Source: Dendrocalamus latiflorus (lineage: Eukaryota; Streptophyta; Magnoliopsida; Poales; Poaceae). From it: a DNA stretch of 64,000 nt. A program made the position numbers and the translations under genes. Under the pieces are notes generated by a model. That model was not told where the DNA came from, ran no database searches, and worked only from the letters and a program-made list of their open reading frames with translations. Where the stretch lies: NCBI GenBank assembly GCA_017311315.1, contig CM029664.1, positions 41,957,846 to 42,021,845 on the forward strand, in the 5' to 3' direction. Below, piece by piece: positions 52,325 through 63,248 of the stretch; the stretch's first letter is position 1; every line of letters starts with the position of its first letter.

Positions 52325-54793
52325 TCAGGATCTATAAAGTTTTAAATCTACCGACTTACCTTCTTCGTTGAGGTCTAGATGCCCGTTTGTTGCCATGGGT
52401 GTCTTGATGGGTTTGACTTCTTCCATTCCGAATCTCTTGAGTAGATTCTTCACATACTTCGTTTGGCTTATAAACGTCTCATCTTTAAGTTGTTTGATTT
52501 GAAGTCCAAGGAAATAACTTAGTTCACCAATCATTGACATCTCAAATTCCCTAGACATCATCTCACCAAATTCTTCACAAAAATCTTGATTAGTAGAACC
52601 AAATATAATATCATCAACATAGATTTGACATACAAAGAAATCATCTCCAATAATTTTTGTGAATAGAGTTGTATCTACTTTACCAATTTTAAAGCCTTTT
52701 GATACAAGAAAGTTACGAAGGCGCTCATACCAAGCTCTAGGAGCTTGCTTTAAACCATATAGCGCCTTTGATAATCTATACACATGATTAGAATATTTAG
52801 CATCTTCAAATCCCGGGGGTTGTTCTACAAATACTAATTCGGAAATTGTACCATTTAGAAATGCACTTTTGACATCCATTTGAAATAATTTAATATCAAA
52901 GCATGATGCAAAAGCAAGCAAGATTCTAATTGATTCAAGTCTAGCAACGGGTGCAAATGTCTCATCATAATCTAAGCCCTCGACTTGAGTATAACCTTGA
53001 GCTACTAACCTTACTTTATTTCTTACCACAATTCCGTTCTCATCTTGTTTGTTCCGGAAGACCCATTTTGTGCCAATGACACTGTGCTCCTTGGGTCTCT
53101 CCACCAAAGTCCAAACATCGTTTTGAGCAAAATTATTCAACTCTTCATGCATAGCATTTATCCAATCCGGGTCATCTAATGCTTCTTCTACACGCTTAGG
53201 TTCAAGTGAAGATACAAAGGAATAGTGTTCACAAAATGAAGCTACTCTAGAGCGAGTTTGAACACCCTTACTCACGTCACCCAATATTTGGTCAATTGGA
53301 TGATCCTTGGCTATTGCATTGTGAATCTTGAAGATATTTTGCGATTGATCCTTTTCTTCATCTTCTATAACTTGAACATCGTTTGTTGTGGAAGAGGAGG
53401 GTGGTTCCACTTGTCTTGATGAGCTTGGTGACGTCGGATACTCTTTTGGCTTGATGTCTCCGATTTGCATGTTCTCCATTGCCTTGCGAAGACTTTCATC
53501 TCCTACATCATCCAAGTTCTCATGCTCTTCTTGAGAGCCGTTAGTGTCATCAAATTGAACATCACACGATTCTTGTACTAAACCCGAATTTTTATTAAAG
53601 ACCCTATAGGCTTTACTATTTAAGGAATACCCTAAAAGGAAGTCTTCATCACATCGACTTTGAAATTTTGAGAGCCGAACACATTTTCTTAGAATATAGC
53701 ATTTGCAACCAAATACTCTAAAGTAAGAGATGTTCGGTCTCCTTCCAACAAGAAGCTCATAGGAAGTCTTTTTCAAGAGTCGATGTAAATAGAGGCGATT
53801 TATGGCATGACATGCCGTGTTGATAGCTTCCGCCCAAAACTTGTCGGAAGTATTATATTCATCAAGCATTGTCCTAGCCATTTCAATTAATGTTCGATTT
53901 TTCCTCTCTACAACTCCATTTTGCTCCGGAGTGTAGGTAGTGGAAAGCTCGTGCTTTATTCCAAGTTCATCACAAAAGTCTTCAACTTTTGTATTTTTGA
54001 ACTCGGAACCATTGTCACTTCTAATTTTCTTTATTTTAAAATCAAATTCATTTTGGGCCCTTTTTGAAAAACTTTTGAAAATCCCGGAGGTTTCACTTTT
54101 GTCATTTAGGAAGAAGACCCATATATATCTAGAGTAATCATCCACAATGACTAAACAATAGCTATTACCTCCAATGCTCTTATAAGTTGTTGGCCCGAAC
54201 AAATCCATATGTAAGAGCTCTAATGGCCTAGAAGTTGACATGATACTTTTGGAATGATGAGAATTTGCGACTTGTTTTCCGGCTTGACAAGCACTACAAA
54301 GTCGATTTTTCTCAAACTTCACATCCTTCAAGCCAACTTCTAAGTCATGCTTAAAAAGCTTTTTGAGTTGAACCATTCCCACATGACCTAACCTTCTATG
54401 CCACAACCAACCCAAAGAAGTTTTTGCAATTAAACAAGTTTTTAAACAAGACTCATTTGAAGAAAAATCTACCAAATAGAGATTCTCAAATCTAAAGCCT
54501 TTGAAGACTAGTTCATTATTATTATCTTTTGAGATTACAACGTCTTCTTTTGAGAATGAGCATGTTAAGCCTAGATCACATAATTGAGCAACGGATAGCA
54601 AATTGAAATTTAATGTTTCAACTAGAGATACATTAGAAATTGAAAGGTCGTTTGAGATAGTGATTTTACCCAATCCCAATACCCTTCCTTTGCTATTATC
54701 TCCAAATGTGATCTTGTCATTGCTTCCATTCTCAAAGGTGGTGAACATCTTCCGGTCTCCGGTCATGTGTTGGGTGCAACCGCTATGCAACAC
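52325..54793 (-). pseudogene. Sirevirus protease-integrase-reverse transcriptase
   Basis: A long open frame of about 822 codons contains an altered protease region (HSGCTQHMTGD) and the integrase zinc site (LWHRRLGHVGMVQLKKL). It also holds the integrase core (DDYSRYIWVFFLNDKSET) and reverse transcriptase with QMDVKSAFLNG, YGLKQAPRAWYERL and YVDDIIFGST. It ends at a TGA created by the frameshift near 52325. Upstream, another stop near 54793-54826 separates it from the gag end. Confidence 0.93.
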
Positions 54794-54823
54794 CTAATGC
54801 CTTCCACCGGTTTTGTAGTTCAC

Positions 54824-56768
54824 CTATAAAAGAAAATCAAGTTCTTTTAGGTACCCAAATTTGTTTGGGTTCTTAGAGGTTAGTGACCAAGGTTTTGGGT
54901 ACCCAAATGGATTTCTTTTTAGCACCCAAAATCGAGGTGCCAATGAAATGAGTAACAACATTTCCATTTGTAGATTTTCTAAGTATATAACAAGAATCAT
55001 ATAGAACAATGAAATGCATGTTATTCTTAGAACAATCATCTTGAGCATGTCCAACACACCGGCATTTTGTGCAATACTTACCATTCTCCTTTACAAACCT
55101 TGGAGGCTTGTATACCGGCTTCTTACCTTTTTGGGGGACATATCCAAGTCCCTCTTTGTTAAAGGAGCATCTTTGATCACTTAGCAACTTATCAAGAGTT
55201 TACTTTCCCTTGTAAGCCCTCTCTAAATTTTTGTTTAATTTTAGCACTTGTTCCTTTAAATTTTTGTTTTCATTAGCAATAACATCATCATGAACAAGAT
55301 TTAAAGCATTTCTAGAATCTACACTAGATGAATAGGGTATGGCAAGTAAATCATCACAACAAGTAGATATGCTAAACTTTGAAATTTCTATACTAGACAT
55401 TTCATTCAAGATATTGCAAGTAACTCCAATGCTAGTACTAGATTTGTGATTTTCTTGGAGAAGCAAATCATGAGCTTCCTTTAGCTCCTCATAAGAGTCT
55501 TTGAGAGAGATGTGTTCTCTCTTTAAGATCTTAAACTTTGATTTTTCTTTTCCAAGAAATTCATTCAATTCAACTAACATATCCATCAAGTTATCATATG
55601 AAGGCTCATCATTATCAAGCAATTTTACCTTTTCTCCTTTAGACATAAGGCATGTAGGAGTGGAGAATAGTGATGGAGCCTCCTTGATGGCGATGCCAAC
55701 AAGCCCCTTCTTCTTGGGAGATTCGTCCTCGCTTGAGTCGGATTCCGAATACTGCTCTTCGGAGTTCCACTCACCAATATGAGCTTCATTCTTGCCATCC
55801 TTGTGAAGCTTCTTGAAGAGCTTCTTCTTGCCGTTGTAGTTCTTCTTCTTTGATGACTTCTCCTTGTCATCCTTCTTTGTTGGACATTGAGAGGCAATGT
55901 GCCCCTTTTCATCACATTCATAGCAACGAATGTTGCTAAACTTCTTGTTGGAGGAAGAATACCATTTCTTGGTCTTCTCATGGCTTGTGCTTCGATATGG
56001 GCGCCTTCTCATGAACTTCTTCATTCTCTTCACTAGAAGCGCAAATTCGTCTTCGGAGTCCTCCTCATCATCTTCTTCGGATTCTTCACTCATCACCGCT
56101 TTAGCCTTGAAGGCGGTGATCTTCTTACTCTTGGAAGAAGATTGCTCCAAGAGCTCTTCCTTGTCTTTCTTGTAGAGCTCGTTGGTGATGAGGTTGCCCA
56201 ACAATTGCGTTGGTGTCATTCTTACCAACTCCGGTGAGTTGAGGAAGAGAGTCACCAACACTTCATATTTCTCCGGCAAGGCCCTAAGCATCTTTTGAAC
56301 AATATCAAGATCGGAAAGGTTAGTTCCAAGGCCCTTAAGCTCATTCACAATGTTGTTGATCCTTGAGTACATCTCATTGATGTCTTCATGGGGCAACATT
56401 ATGAATGTCTCATATTTGATCCTAAGCCGATGCAATTTGGTCTCCTTGACCGTGGATGTCCCTTCGTGTATTTCCGAAAGGGTAGTCCAAATAGCATGAG
56501 CCGTCTCAAGATTGCTCACCCTATTGAACTTATCCGCGTTCAAGGCTCCAAATAAAGCATTCATAGCTTGGGCGTCTAAATGAGCATTACGCCCGTCTTG
56601 CTCCGTTGGGTGATCCGGATCAAGAGCCATAACGTAACCCTCATTTACGACTTTCCAAATTTGAGGACTCATGGCCTTTAAATAAATAGACATCCTAATT
56701 TTCCAATATGCATAATTTGAGCCATCAAAGAGAGGTGTCTTTCCTATTGCTATACCCTCACTAGCCAT
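54824..56768 (-). pseudogene. Sirevirus gag, interrupted
   Basis: The frame from 56768 opens MASEGIAIGKTPLFDGSNYA and holds the UBN2-type gag core. A CCHC knuckle (CYECDEKGHIASQC) and a coiled-coil region follow. An in-frame TAA at 55200-55202 interrupts it. The following piece (55187-54873) has a second zinc-knuckle-like motif (CTKCRCVGHAQDDC), a Sirevirus trait. Confidence 0.92.
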
Positions 56769-56824
56769 CCTTTTCTCTCTAGACGGTTAAGTCTAAAAAT
56801 GAGAGACCAAGCTCTGATACCACT

Positions 56825-58448
56825 TGTAAGATCGAGGAGGCCGACTAGAGGGGGGGGTGAATAGGCGGTTTTAAAATTTTCGTCTAATTCTAATTAGCAA
56901 TTTTAAACTTGATGGATATACTAGAGCAAGATAACAATAACACCACTAATCAACCTAGTAAGGCTCAAATAATCACTAGCACAAGTAATCGACTAAGAGC
57001 AATATCAAATAGTAGAGATCAACAATTGCTACTCTAACTAAGCAAGCAATCAAGTAATATGAATGAAGAGCGTTGCTTGAATAAAAATGATCACAAGAGA
57101 GCAAACCACAATTGACACGATTCCCTAGTCCACGTTGAGGTAAGCCCGAACAAATCGGACCGGCTCCACGAATGAGCCTAATCACCTCGGTCACTAGCGG
57201 TAGCCCTTTCCCTCTCCGGGTAGGCGAGCTCCGAGCCTTCACAATCTTCCGGGCCTTCTCACAATCTTCTTGAGAAGATCACCGGACCTCCGCCAAGCCG
57301 TCTAGGGCCGGCAAGCACCAAGAGAATGAACCACGATGGCTTGATCACACTCAAGTGCCTAATGGATCAACTAGAATGCAATGCACTTGAATTTTGGCTC
57401 AACTACCTCAATTGAATGCACTTGTGAGAGAATGAGGTGTAAGAGGTTGCACTAAGCTCAAATGTATTCAATGAAGGTTCAACAACACATACAAGTTCTG
57501 GTGGGGATGTATTTATACCCTCACCAACCTCAAATAGCCGTTACAATAAACAATCCTGAAAAATCAGGAAATCCGGAACTACCGCAGGTATAACCGCGGT
57601 ACTTCTGGATTTTCGCTGACCGGTCAGAACGGCTATGTCAGTGAGTCAGAAGTGACCGTTGGTCAATGAGTGCGGTACTACCGTCGTTGAAGTCGCGGTA
57701 CTTCCGGAAGTCCGGAAGTTCCGCTCCATGACCCGGTACTTCCGATTTCAGCGAGTTTAAGTTTTATTCCCAACGCTCTCTGGAAATAAAGTTCCGCACG
57801 GGTATCCGGAACTTCCGCACATGTGGTAGTTCCGCAGGTCAATCCGCGGTACTTCCGTTTGCCGAGAGGCTAAGTTAAACTCCGGGCGCTTTCTGGAAAT
57901 GAAGTTCCGCTCGGGTGCCCGGTACTACCGGCCATCCGGTAGTTCCGCAGTTCAACCCGCGGTACTTCCGTTTTCCGAGAGACTAAGTCTGAGTCCGGGC
58001 ACTCTCTGGAAAAAGTGTTCCGCCCGGGCGCCCGGTACTTCCGGCCCTGCGGTAGTTCCGCCCAATTAACACCGGAACTACCGGATTTTCTGACAATGCA
58101 CAGATTTGATTTGATTTTAATTTCTAAGTGCATGCATGATCCTAAATTGATCCATAGGGCACATTTGAACATGATCAAGTAATCACCATGATCCCTCTTA
58201 ATAGTACGACGTCTATCCTATAATCCGGTCTTCCGACCTATCTCCAAGACCGGTAAAAATAAAATAGATACCTAAACTATTTACCTTGTCGCCCTAGAGA
58301 TCTTTGAATCTTCATGGGATATTTTGTGAGCCTCTTTCTTTGCTATTTGAACTTATCCTTTCAAACACTTAATGCACACATTAGTCCCATATTCACATAA
58401 TTTCATTAATTACCAAAACCAATATTTTTAGGGGCCTAGATGCTTTCA
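56825..58448 (-). repeat. Sirevirus 5' LTR
   Basis: This is 1,624 bp, TG...CA on the minus strand. Its middle (57560-58085) carries many CGGTACTTCCG, GGTAGTTCCG and GGAAGTTCCG motifs, some forming palindromes. The first ~280 bp (56825-57106) match 49728-50007 closely. Confidence 0.93.
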
Positions 58449-59448
58449 GATGGCACAGGAAGCCCTCCGGAAGAGCAACCTGAACCTACTCCCACAACAA
58501 AAGGGAGCACAAAAAGTAGGAACAAGAACTTCAGCGAAAATGAAGATATACTACTGGTGAAAGCTTGGTTGAACACCAGTACAGATCCAATTCCAGGAAC
58601 AAATCAAAAGCGTGTGGCATATTGGACAAGGGTACATGAAGCCTTCATTTGTGAAAAGGATGTTGTATTAGAACGTACTCCAAATTCTCTATCACATCGG
58701 TGGACAGTGATTCAAGAGTGTGTCAATAAGTTTTGTGGGAGCTTTGCTGCAATTGAAGGAAGAAATCAAAGTGGAAAGACTTTTGAAGATAAGGTACATA
58801 TTTTGATCACTATGTCTGATTTCTATTAATTTTGGTTGGCAACTAATATAATATTGTTTTTTTGTAGCTTATGGATGCACGTGCTTTGTACAAGGCTGAG
58901 GATAAAGAAAACAAATCCTTTACTCTATTGCACTGTTGGCACGTATTAAGATTTGAACCAAGATGGCATGACAAGATGGCTCAACGGCAGCTCAGAAACC
59001 TACCCAAAAGAAACAAAGGGATCTTGGAGATTCAATTCTGAATTTGACAGGTGATGGAAATGAAGAGAATCTGAATTTTGCTAATAATGTCAATTGTTGC
59101 CTAGATCCTCCAGTTCCGAAGCGGCCAATTGGTAGAAAGAAGGCTAAACAACAGCTCCGTAATGGAGTAGGTGATGCTTGCATTGAGGCATTCGATAATA
59201 TGTGGGAGAAAAAGAAGATATCCGATGATTACAAAGAAGTAAAAAAGGATGAAAGGTTTAACAAATCCTTGCAAATTGAACAAGAGAGGCTGCAAATAGA
59301 GAAGGACCAGTCGAAGCTGAAACTTATGTTAGAAGAGGAGAGAATCATGACAATGGACATTAGTGGTCTGCCTATTGAGCAGCAGCTTTACTATAGGAGC
59401 CTACGGAGTGAGATACTAACTCGTCGAGGGATCAACAGTATGGTCTGA

Positions 59449-60658
59449 TTTTGCTCCTTATCATTCAGTATCATCTGTTTTTAGTTTATTTCAATCGAAC
59501 TTTGTTTAGGTAATTGATTCTGAACTTCCAAGGATCTTGTATGATCATCAGATTTTACTAGTTCAAGTGTAGAATGTGGACCTTATATTTACCTATATGT
59601 TCCTGTATGATGCATGTGATGTTTCCTGTATGATGCTCGTGATGCTTCCTGTGACGGTGAAAAGATTCTTCCTGTATGCTTCCTGTATGATGCTTCATGT
59701 TACAGATTTTAGATATTGAACTTGCCTGGCGCATTTACAAAGCATCAGATGGTCAGAGGAGAAGAGTTCAGATTTGCATGGGACTTCTCAAGCCATTCAA
59801 GGTTTGCTTTTTCTCACTGTACTTGATAAGCTCACGAAATTCATGCAGATTCACAGAAGGACTGCTTTTGGATGGACCGAATTGATCACTAATAAAAATA
59901 GACATGCACGGACGGACGGAATATTTCTTTGAGAACACACTACGTGTACGGATCGGAACAGGACTAGATGCGATTACGGAGTTCATGCCTTGTACATGTA
60001 CACGCGATGGCCGAGTACACGCGATGGCCGAGTACATTTTGGTTCATGCCTTGTACCGTAATCGCATCGTACACGGACGAGTGCACGTGGCCAACTCTCC
60101 GTATCGCTCACGATCAAAATGAGGTATCGAGCAAAGTAAATAGGCCGGTTGTTAATGTTGGGTCAGATTCAAAATACTATTAGGATATATTTAGGGGAGC
60201 AGTCGTAGGATCGGATGAACTTATTGCTTTTTTAATTTTTTTATCACTTCTTTTCTTGCATTTATAAATAACACTCTCCCGATTGTTACGAGACAGGAAA
60301 AACTAGTCTAGGAAGTAAAATTAAAATAAACCAAAGCTGACCTGAATAGATTCGCAAGACTGATCCCTATGATCCACAATGAATGAATCAATGACGTGGA
60401 TGTCCGACTACATTGATTTGCAGGATTTCAACGACTTAAATATACTCCTGCAGCAGTGAAGCTTAGAGAGAACAAACAAGTAATGCGAATTTTATCGGTA
60501 AGAACATCAAGCTCTAACAACTAAAAAATGTACTGCGTAGCAAGCTACTAAAAATTCATGGCTCAACAATATACATCAGGCAGAAGTGTTTTCTTGGACC
60601 TTTTACTTCGAGATATAACATCGGATCAGATCAATGTGCACTGTGCAGGAGACACTAC
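59449..60658. other. Intergenic DNA with short local repeats
   Basis: TTCCTGTATGATGC-type phrases repeat between 59605 and 59700, and CGCGATGGCCGAGTACA repeats at 60003-60040. No gene is supported. Confidence 0.45.
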
Positions 60659-61286
60659 GGGGCTGTTTGGTTGCCTGTATGTGCTCATGCAGCTGCATGA
60701 GCGTGGTCAGGCTGAGGAGGGAAGCTCCTCAGCCATGTTTCTCCTCAGCCTGGCTCCAGTTGATTTTTTGCATCCACTCGTGCAGGCTCTCCCCCCATGC
60801 AGGCAACCAAACACCATCTCCCTGCATGCGCTGGTGCGAGCCACCCCCATGCAGCGCAAACGGGTCGGGTTAATCCCGACCGATCCGGCACCGAATCCGA
60901 AGAAAAAAATATGGGTTAGGATATGGTAACAGCAATATCCGTCCGAATCCGATACGTCTTCAAGTTTGATTTCAGGTTAGTGCTACTATTTGACGTTTCA
61001 TTTTCTTTTGCAATGGTAAAATAAAATCTTCCACATCAGCTATTAAGTAGTAACATCAAGTTCTTGACAGTACATCATCCTACTCCATTTGCTGTACTGC
61101 ATGCATTCCTGACTCCATTTGCTGTACTGCATGCATTCCTTACAAACGGGTTAATCCCGACCGATCCGGCACCGAATCCGATTGGTACCGAATCCGGAAA
61201 AAAATATGGGTTAGAATATGGTAACAACAATATCCGTCCGAATCCGACCCGTTTGCACCCTTACATACAGGCAACCAAACAGACCC
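60659..61286. mobile_element. PIF/Tourist-like element with a 3-bp duplication
   Basis: The ends GGGGCTGTTTGGTTGCCTGT and CATACAGGCAACCAAACAGACCC are inverted copies, and TAC flanks both sides (60656-60658 and 61287-61289). The interior contains two copies of a block with AATCCCGACCGATCCGGCACCGAATCCG-type sequence (from about 60872 and 61152). A second AGGCAACCAAAC end near 60803 suggests an older, shorter element extended by another insertion. Confidence 0.7.
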
Positions 61287-61289
61287 TAC

Positions 61290-62235
61290 TTTGTTTAGCC
61301 GGCGGACAATACACTACAGTGCGGACAAACTTGTGAGTTGTGACTGATGCAGGCTGCATGTACCACACATGTCACCCTACTGTTTTCCTCTTGGATTGAG
61401 AGTCGTGTCGAAATGGAACTGCTCAGTCTTACTCTGAAGTTCCAAGACTGTCGGGATTGGCCACAAGTTTGTAGCTTTGCTGTCCTGACAAAAAAAGAAG
61501 TTGCAAGTACGAGGAGTAGGTATGACAGCGGAAACCTCTAAGGGACGATAGAATCGAAAGATAAGAAATAAAAACACTAACTATTGTCTTGGGTGAGACT
61601 GGATAATGACTTGACAAGAAGGTAAGGTCGAACCATTAGATTCATCCTAGTAATAATCGTGCTGCTTGCCAAGCACCTCTACAAAGTCACAGAATTCCTT
61701 GCTCTCCTGTTTTTTCAACACGCAAAAGAGTAGCATAGGCACACGAGATACTAGGACCTTCAACAAACAAGAATATACCAATTCCAGCCAGGAGCAATCT
61801 ACTCCGGTACAAGCTATCATCAAGGACCACCACAGTTACGCTAGGCACCACCAGTCACAGGCTCACAGTTCACAGGAACATCTTTGATTTATAACAGAAC
61901 ATGATTATGTGCAACCACAATGATTTATCAAACTCTTGTGATTGCAGACATAATCCAAGACAACCACGCTTGGACTAGATGTGCATCCAGCTTACAGATC
62001 ATCGCTAGCAAAAGGATTAAGCATTTCAGCAGCGTGTTAGAATCTACCCACTACAGGCACATGACTAATCAATGTGCACTTTTGGTTAAAGTACTCTACT
62101 TTAGTGATGCACACAGCTTCTTCACCAGTACAGACAGTTCTAGTAACCTCCCAGGAAGTCATCTGATATCTGTCTGTCCTAGAAGGCATGCAAATCAAAA
62201 CTTTGGCATTCCAATTTCCAAGTTCCCAACGCTGT
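61290..62235. other. ASF1 3' flank
   Basis: It probably includes the ASF1 3' untranslated region on the minus strand. No further gene is recognised. Confidence 0.4.
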
Positions 62236-62574
62236 TCATTGATCAGGGTTGGGCTTGCTTCCTTCGCTTGCGTGGCTTTCAGGTGATGCTGATTGTGGTT
62301 GCTGCCGTTGCTGTCCTGCGACTGCACTGGTTTCAGGATGGAAATTGATGGGGAACTTGGTGACTCGGGGCTTGTCAGCCAAAATGTTTCTCTGCACTCG
62401 GTCAATCAGAAGCTTTGCTGGGGGTTCTTCCCTAAGTTGCTCATCATCATAATCATTGTTCACGTAGTAACCTACTCTGATGAACTCCTGCCCCATGTAG
62501 GAACAAGTCAGTAGCAGCACAGTAACACCAATTATGTCTTCCTCACGGATCTTTGAGGGATCGGGGGGGTCAGC
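62236..62574 (-). CDS. ASF1: Histone chaperone ASF1, last exon (gene continues beyond the window)
   Basis: ASF1 binds the H3-H4 dimer and hands it to CAF-1 and HIRA during chromatin assembly in the nucleus. This exon encodes 112 residues plus the stop. It begins ADPPDPSKIREEDIIGVTVL after a TTCAG acceptor and includes CSYMGQEFIRVGYYVNNDY, RVQRNILADKPRVTKFPINF and a polar tail ending KPNPDQ. This is the C-terminal half of the conserved Ig-like core plus the variable tail. The N-terminal exon lies to the right, beyond the Copia insertion and outside the window. The exon is undamaged. Confidence 0.95.
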   Translation of the reverse strand, partial: ADPPDPSKIREEDIIGVTVLLLTCSYMGQEFIRVGYYVNNDYDDEQLREEPPAKLLIDRVQRNILADKPRVTKFPINFHPETSAVAGQQRQQPQSASPESHASEGSKPNPDQ

Positions 62575-62633
62575 CTGAAAACAGAAACAACCATATCTAT
62601 CTCATGGTGCAGACTTACATCTGAGGTAGGAGT

Positions 62634-62765
62634 TGTTAGATATGTATTACATAGCTGTATATTTACCCTATTGTATGAGGGGTTTCCTTGCATATATGCC
62701 ACACTTGTACATGTATGTATATTGGCCTATTAGCCTCATAATGAATAGATGCGCTATTTATAACA
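62634..62765 (+). repeat. 5' LTR, 132 bp
   Basis: It has TG...CA ends with TGTTA/TAACA symmetry. The tRNA-Met primer site begins at the next base. Confidence 0.88.
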
Positions 62766-63248
62766 TGGTATCAGAGCCAAACCTAGGGTTTCGTGATACC
62801 TAGGGATCTGTGCTTGTCTCTCACGGATCCGACTGTCAAGCAGCCGCTGGTTCGTTTTTCCAGCCGCCGCCGGACTTTGCTGCGTCTCATCATCTTCCGT
62901 CGCACGACGTTCGGGGGTGCTCGGAGATCGCTCAAGGTCGCCGCTCGCTCCAGCCGCCGTTGGGTCGCCGATGAGGTCGGCTGCTGCTGCCAGATCTGGA
63001 TCTACGCCTGAGATTTGGTCCGCCCCGGCCGATGCGCGGAAGGAGATCATCGCTGTCGCCGTTGCATCCCGAGACCGCTGTCGCCGACCGCCGTCGTCGA
63101 CCCCGCCGAGACCGCCGTCGCTGACTCCTCTTTTGCTTCGGTGAAGTGGTGACCGAGTCTCGGTCGGTTTTGTAGACTCAGTCGGTTTGTAAACCGAGTG
63201 GATTAAAAAAAGAAGAAAAAGAGAGAAAAAGCAAAAAAAGAGAGAAAA

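Larger units (their letters stand above)
49728..58448 (-). mobile_element. Sirevirus-type Ty1/Copia retrotransposon with truncated 3' LTR
   Basis: The element is flanked by GATGG on both sides (49723-49727 and 58449-58453), inside an exon of the PIF-type ORF. On the minus strand the 5' LTR begins TGAAAGCATCTAGGCCCC, typical of grass Sireviruses, and ends CTCGATCTTACA. It is followed by the initiator-Met primer site TGGTATCAGAGC (56822-56811). Gag, protease, integrase, reverse transcriptase and RNase H follow, then a long non-coding tract and an accessory ORF. The 3' LTR is reduced to its last ~280 bp and joins the accessory ORF directly, so the polypurine tract and most of that LTR are deleted. 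The coding region has stops and frameshifts. Confidence 0.93.
49657..59448 (+). pseudogene. PIF/Harbinger ORF1-like (Myb/SANT-like, NAM-associated) gene split by a Sirevirus
   Basis: The ATG at 49657 opens MEGQSYFMSLMNQSPGNAG and runs to the Sirevirus junction at 49727. The same frame resumes at 58454 with GSPPEEQPEPTPTTKGS and the SANT-like block NEDILLVKAWLNTSTDPIPG, VAYWTRVHEAF and SHRWTVIQECVNKFCG. The exon ends at about 58794 before a GTACAT donor. A second exon from about 58868 (LMDARALYKAEDKENKSFTL) shifts frame near 58970. It then continues to 59448 with a Lys/Glu-rich coiled C-terminus (LQIEQERLQIEKDQSKLKL) of the NAM-associated type. Such proteins accompany PIF/Harbinger transposases as DNA-binding partners. 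No transposase ORF is seen here. Confidence 0.8.

Noticed and set aside
49657..59448. Intact Myb/SANT-like host gene
   Set aside because: The exon is split by the Sirevirus and a frameshift follows near 58970. The neighbouring PIF-type end suggests a transposon gene.
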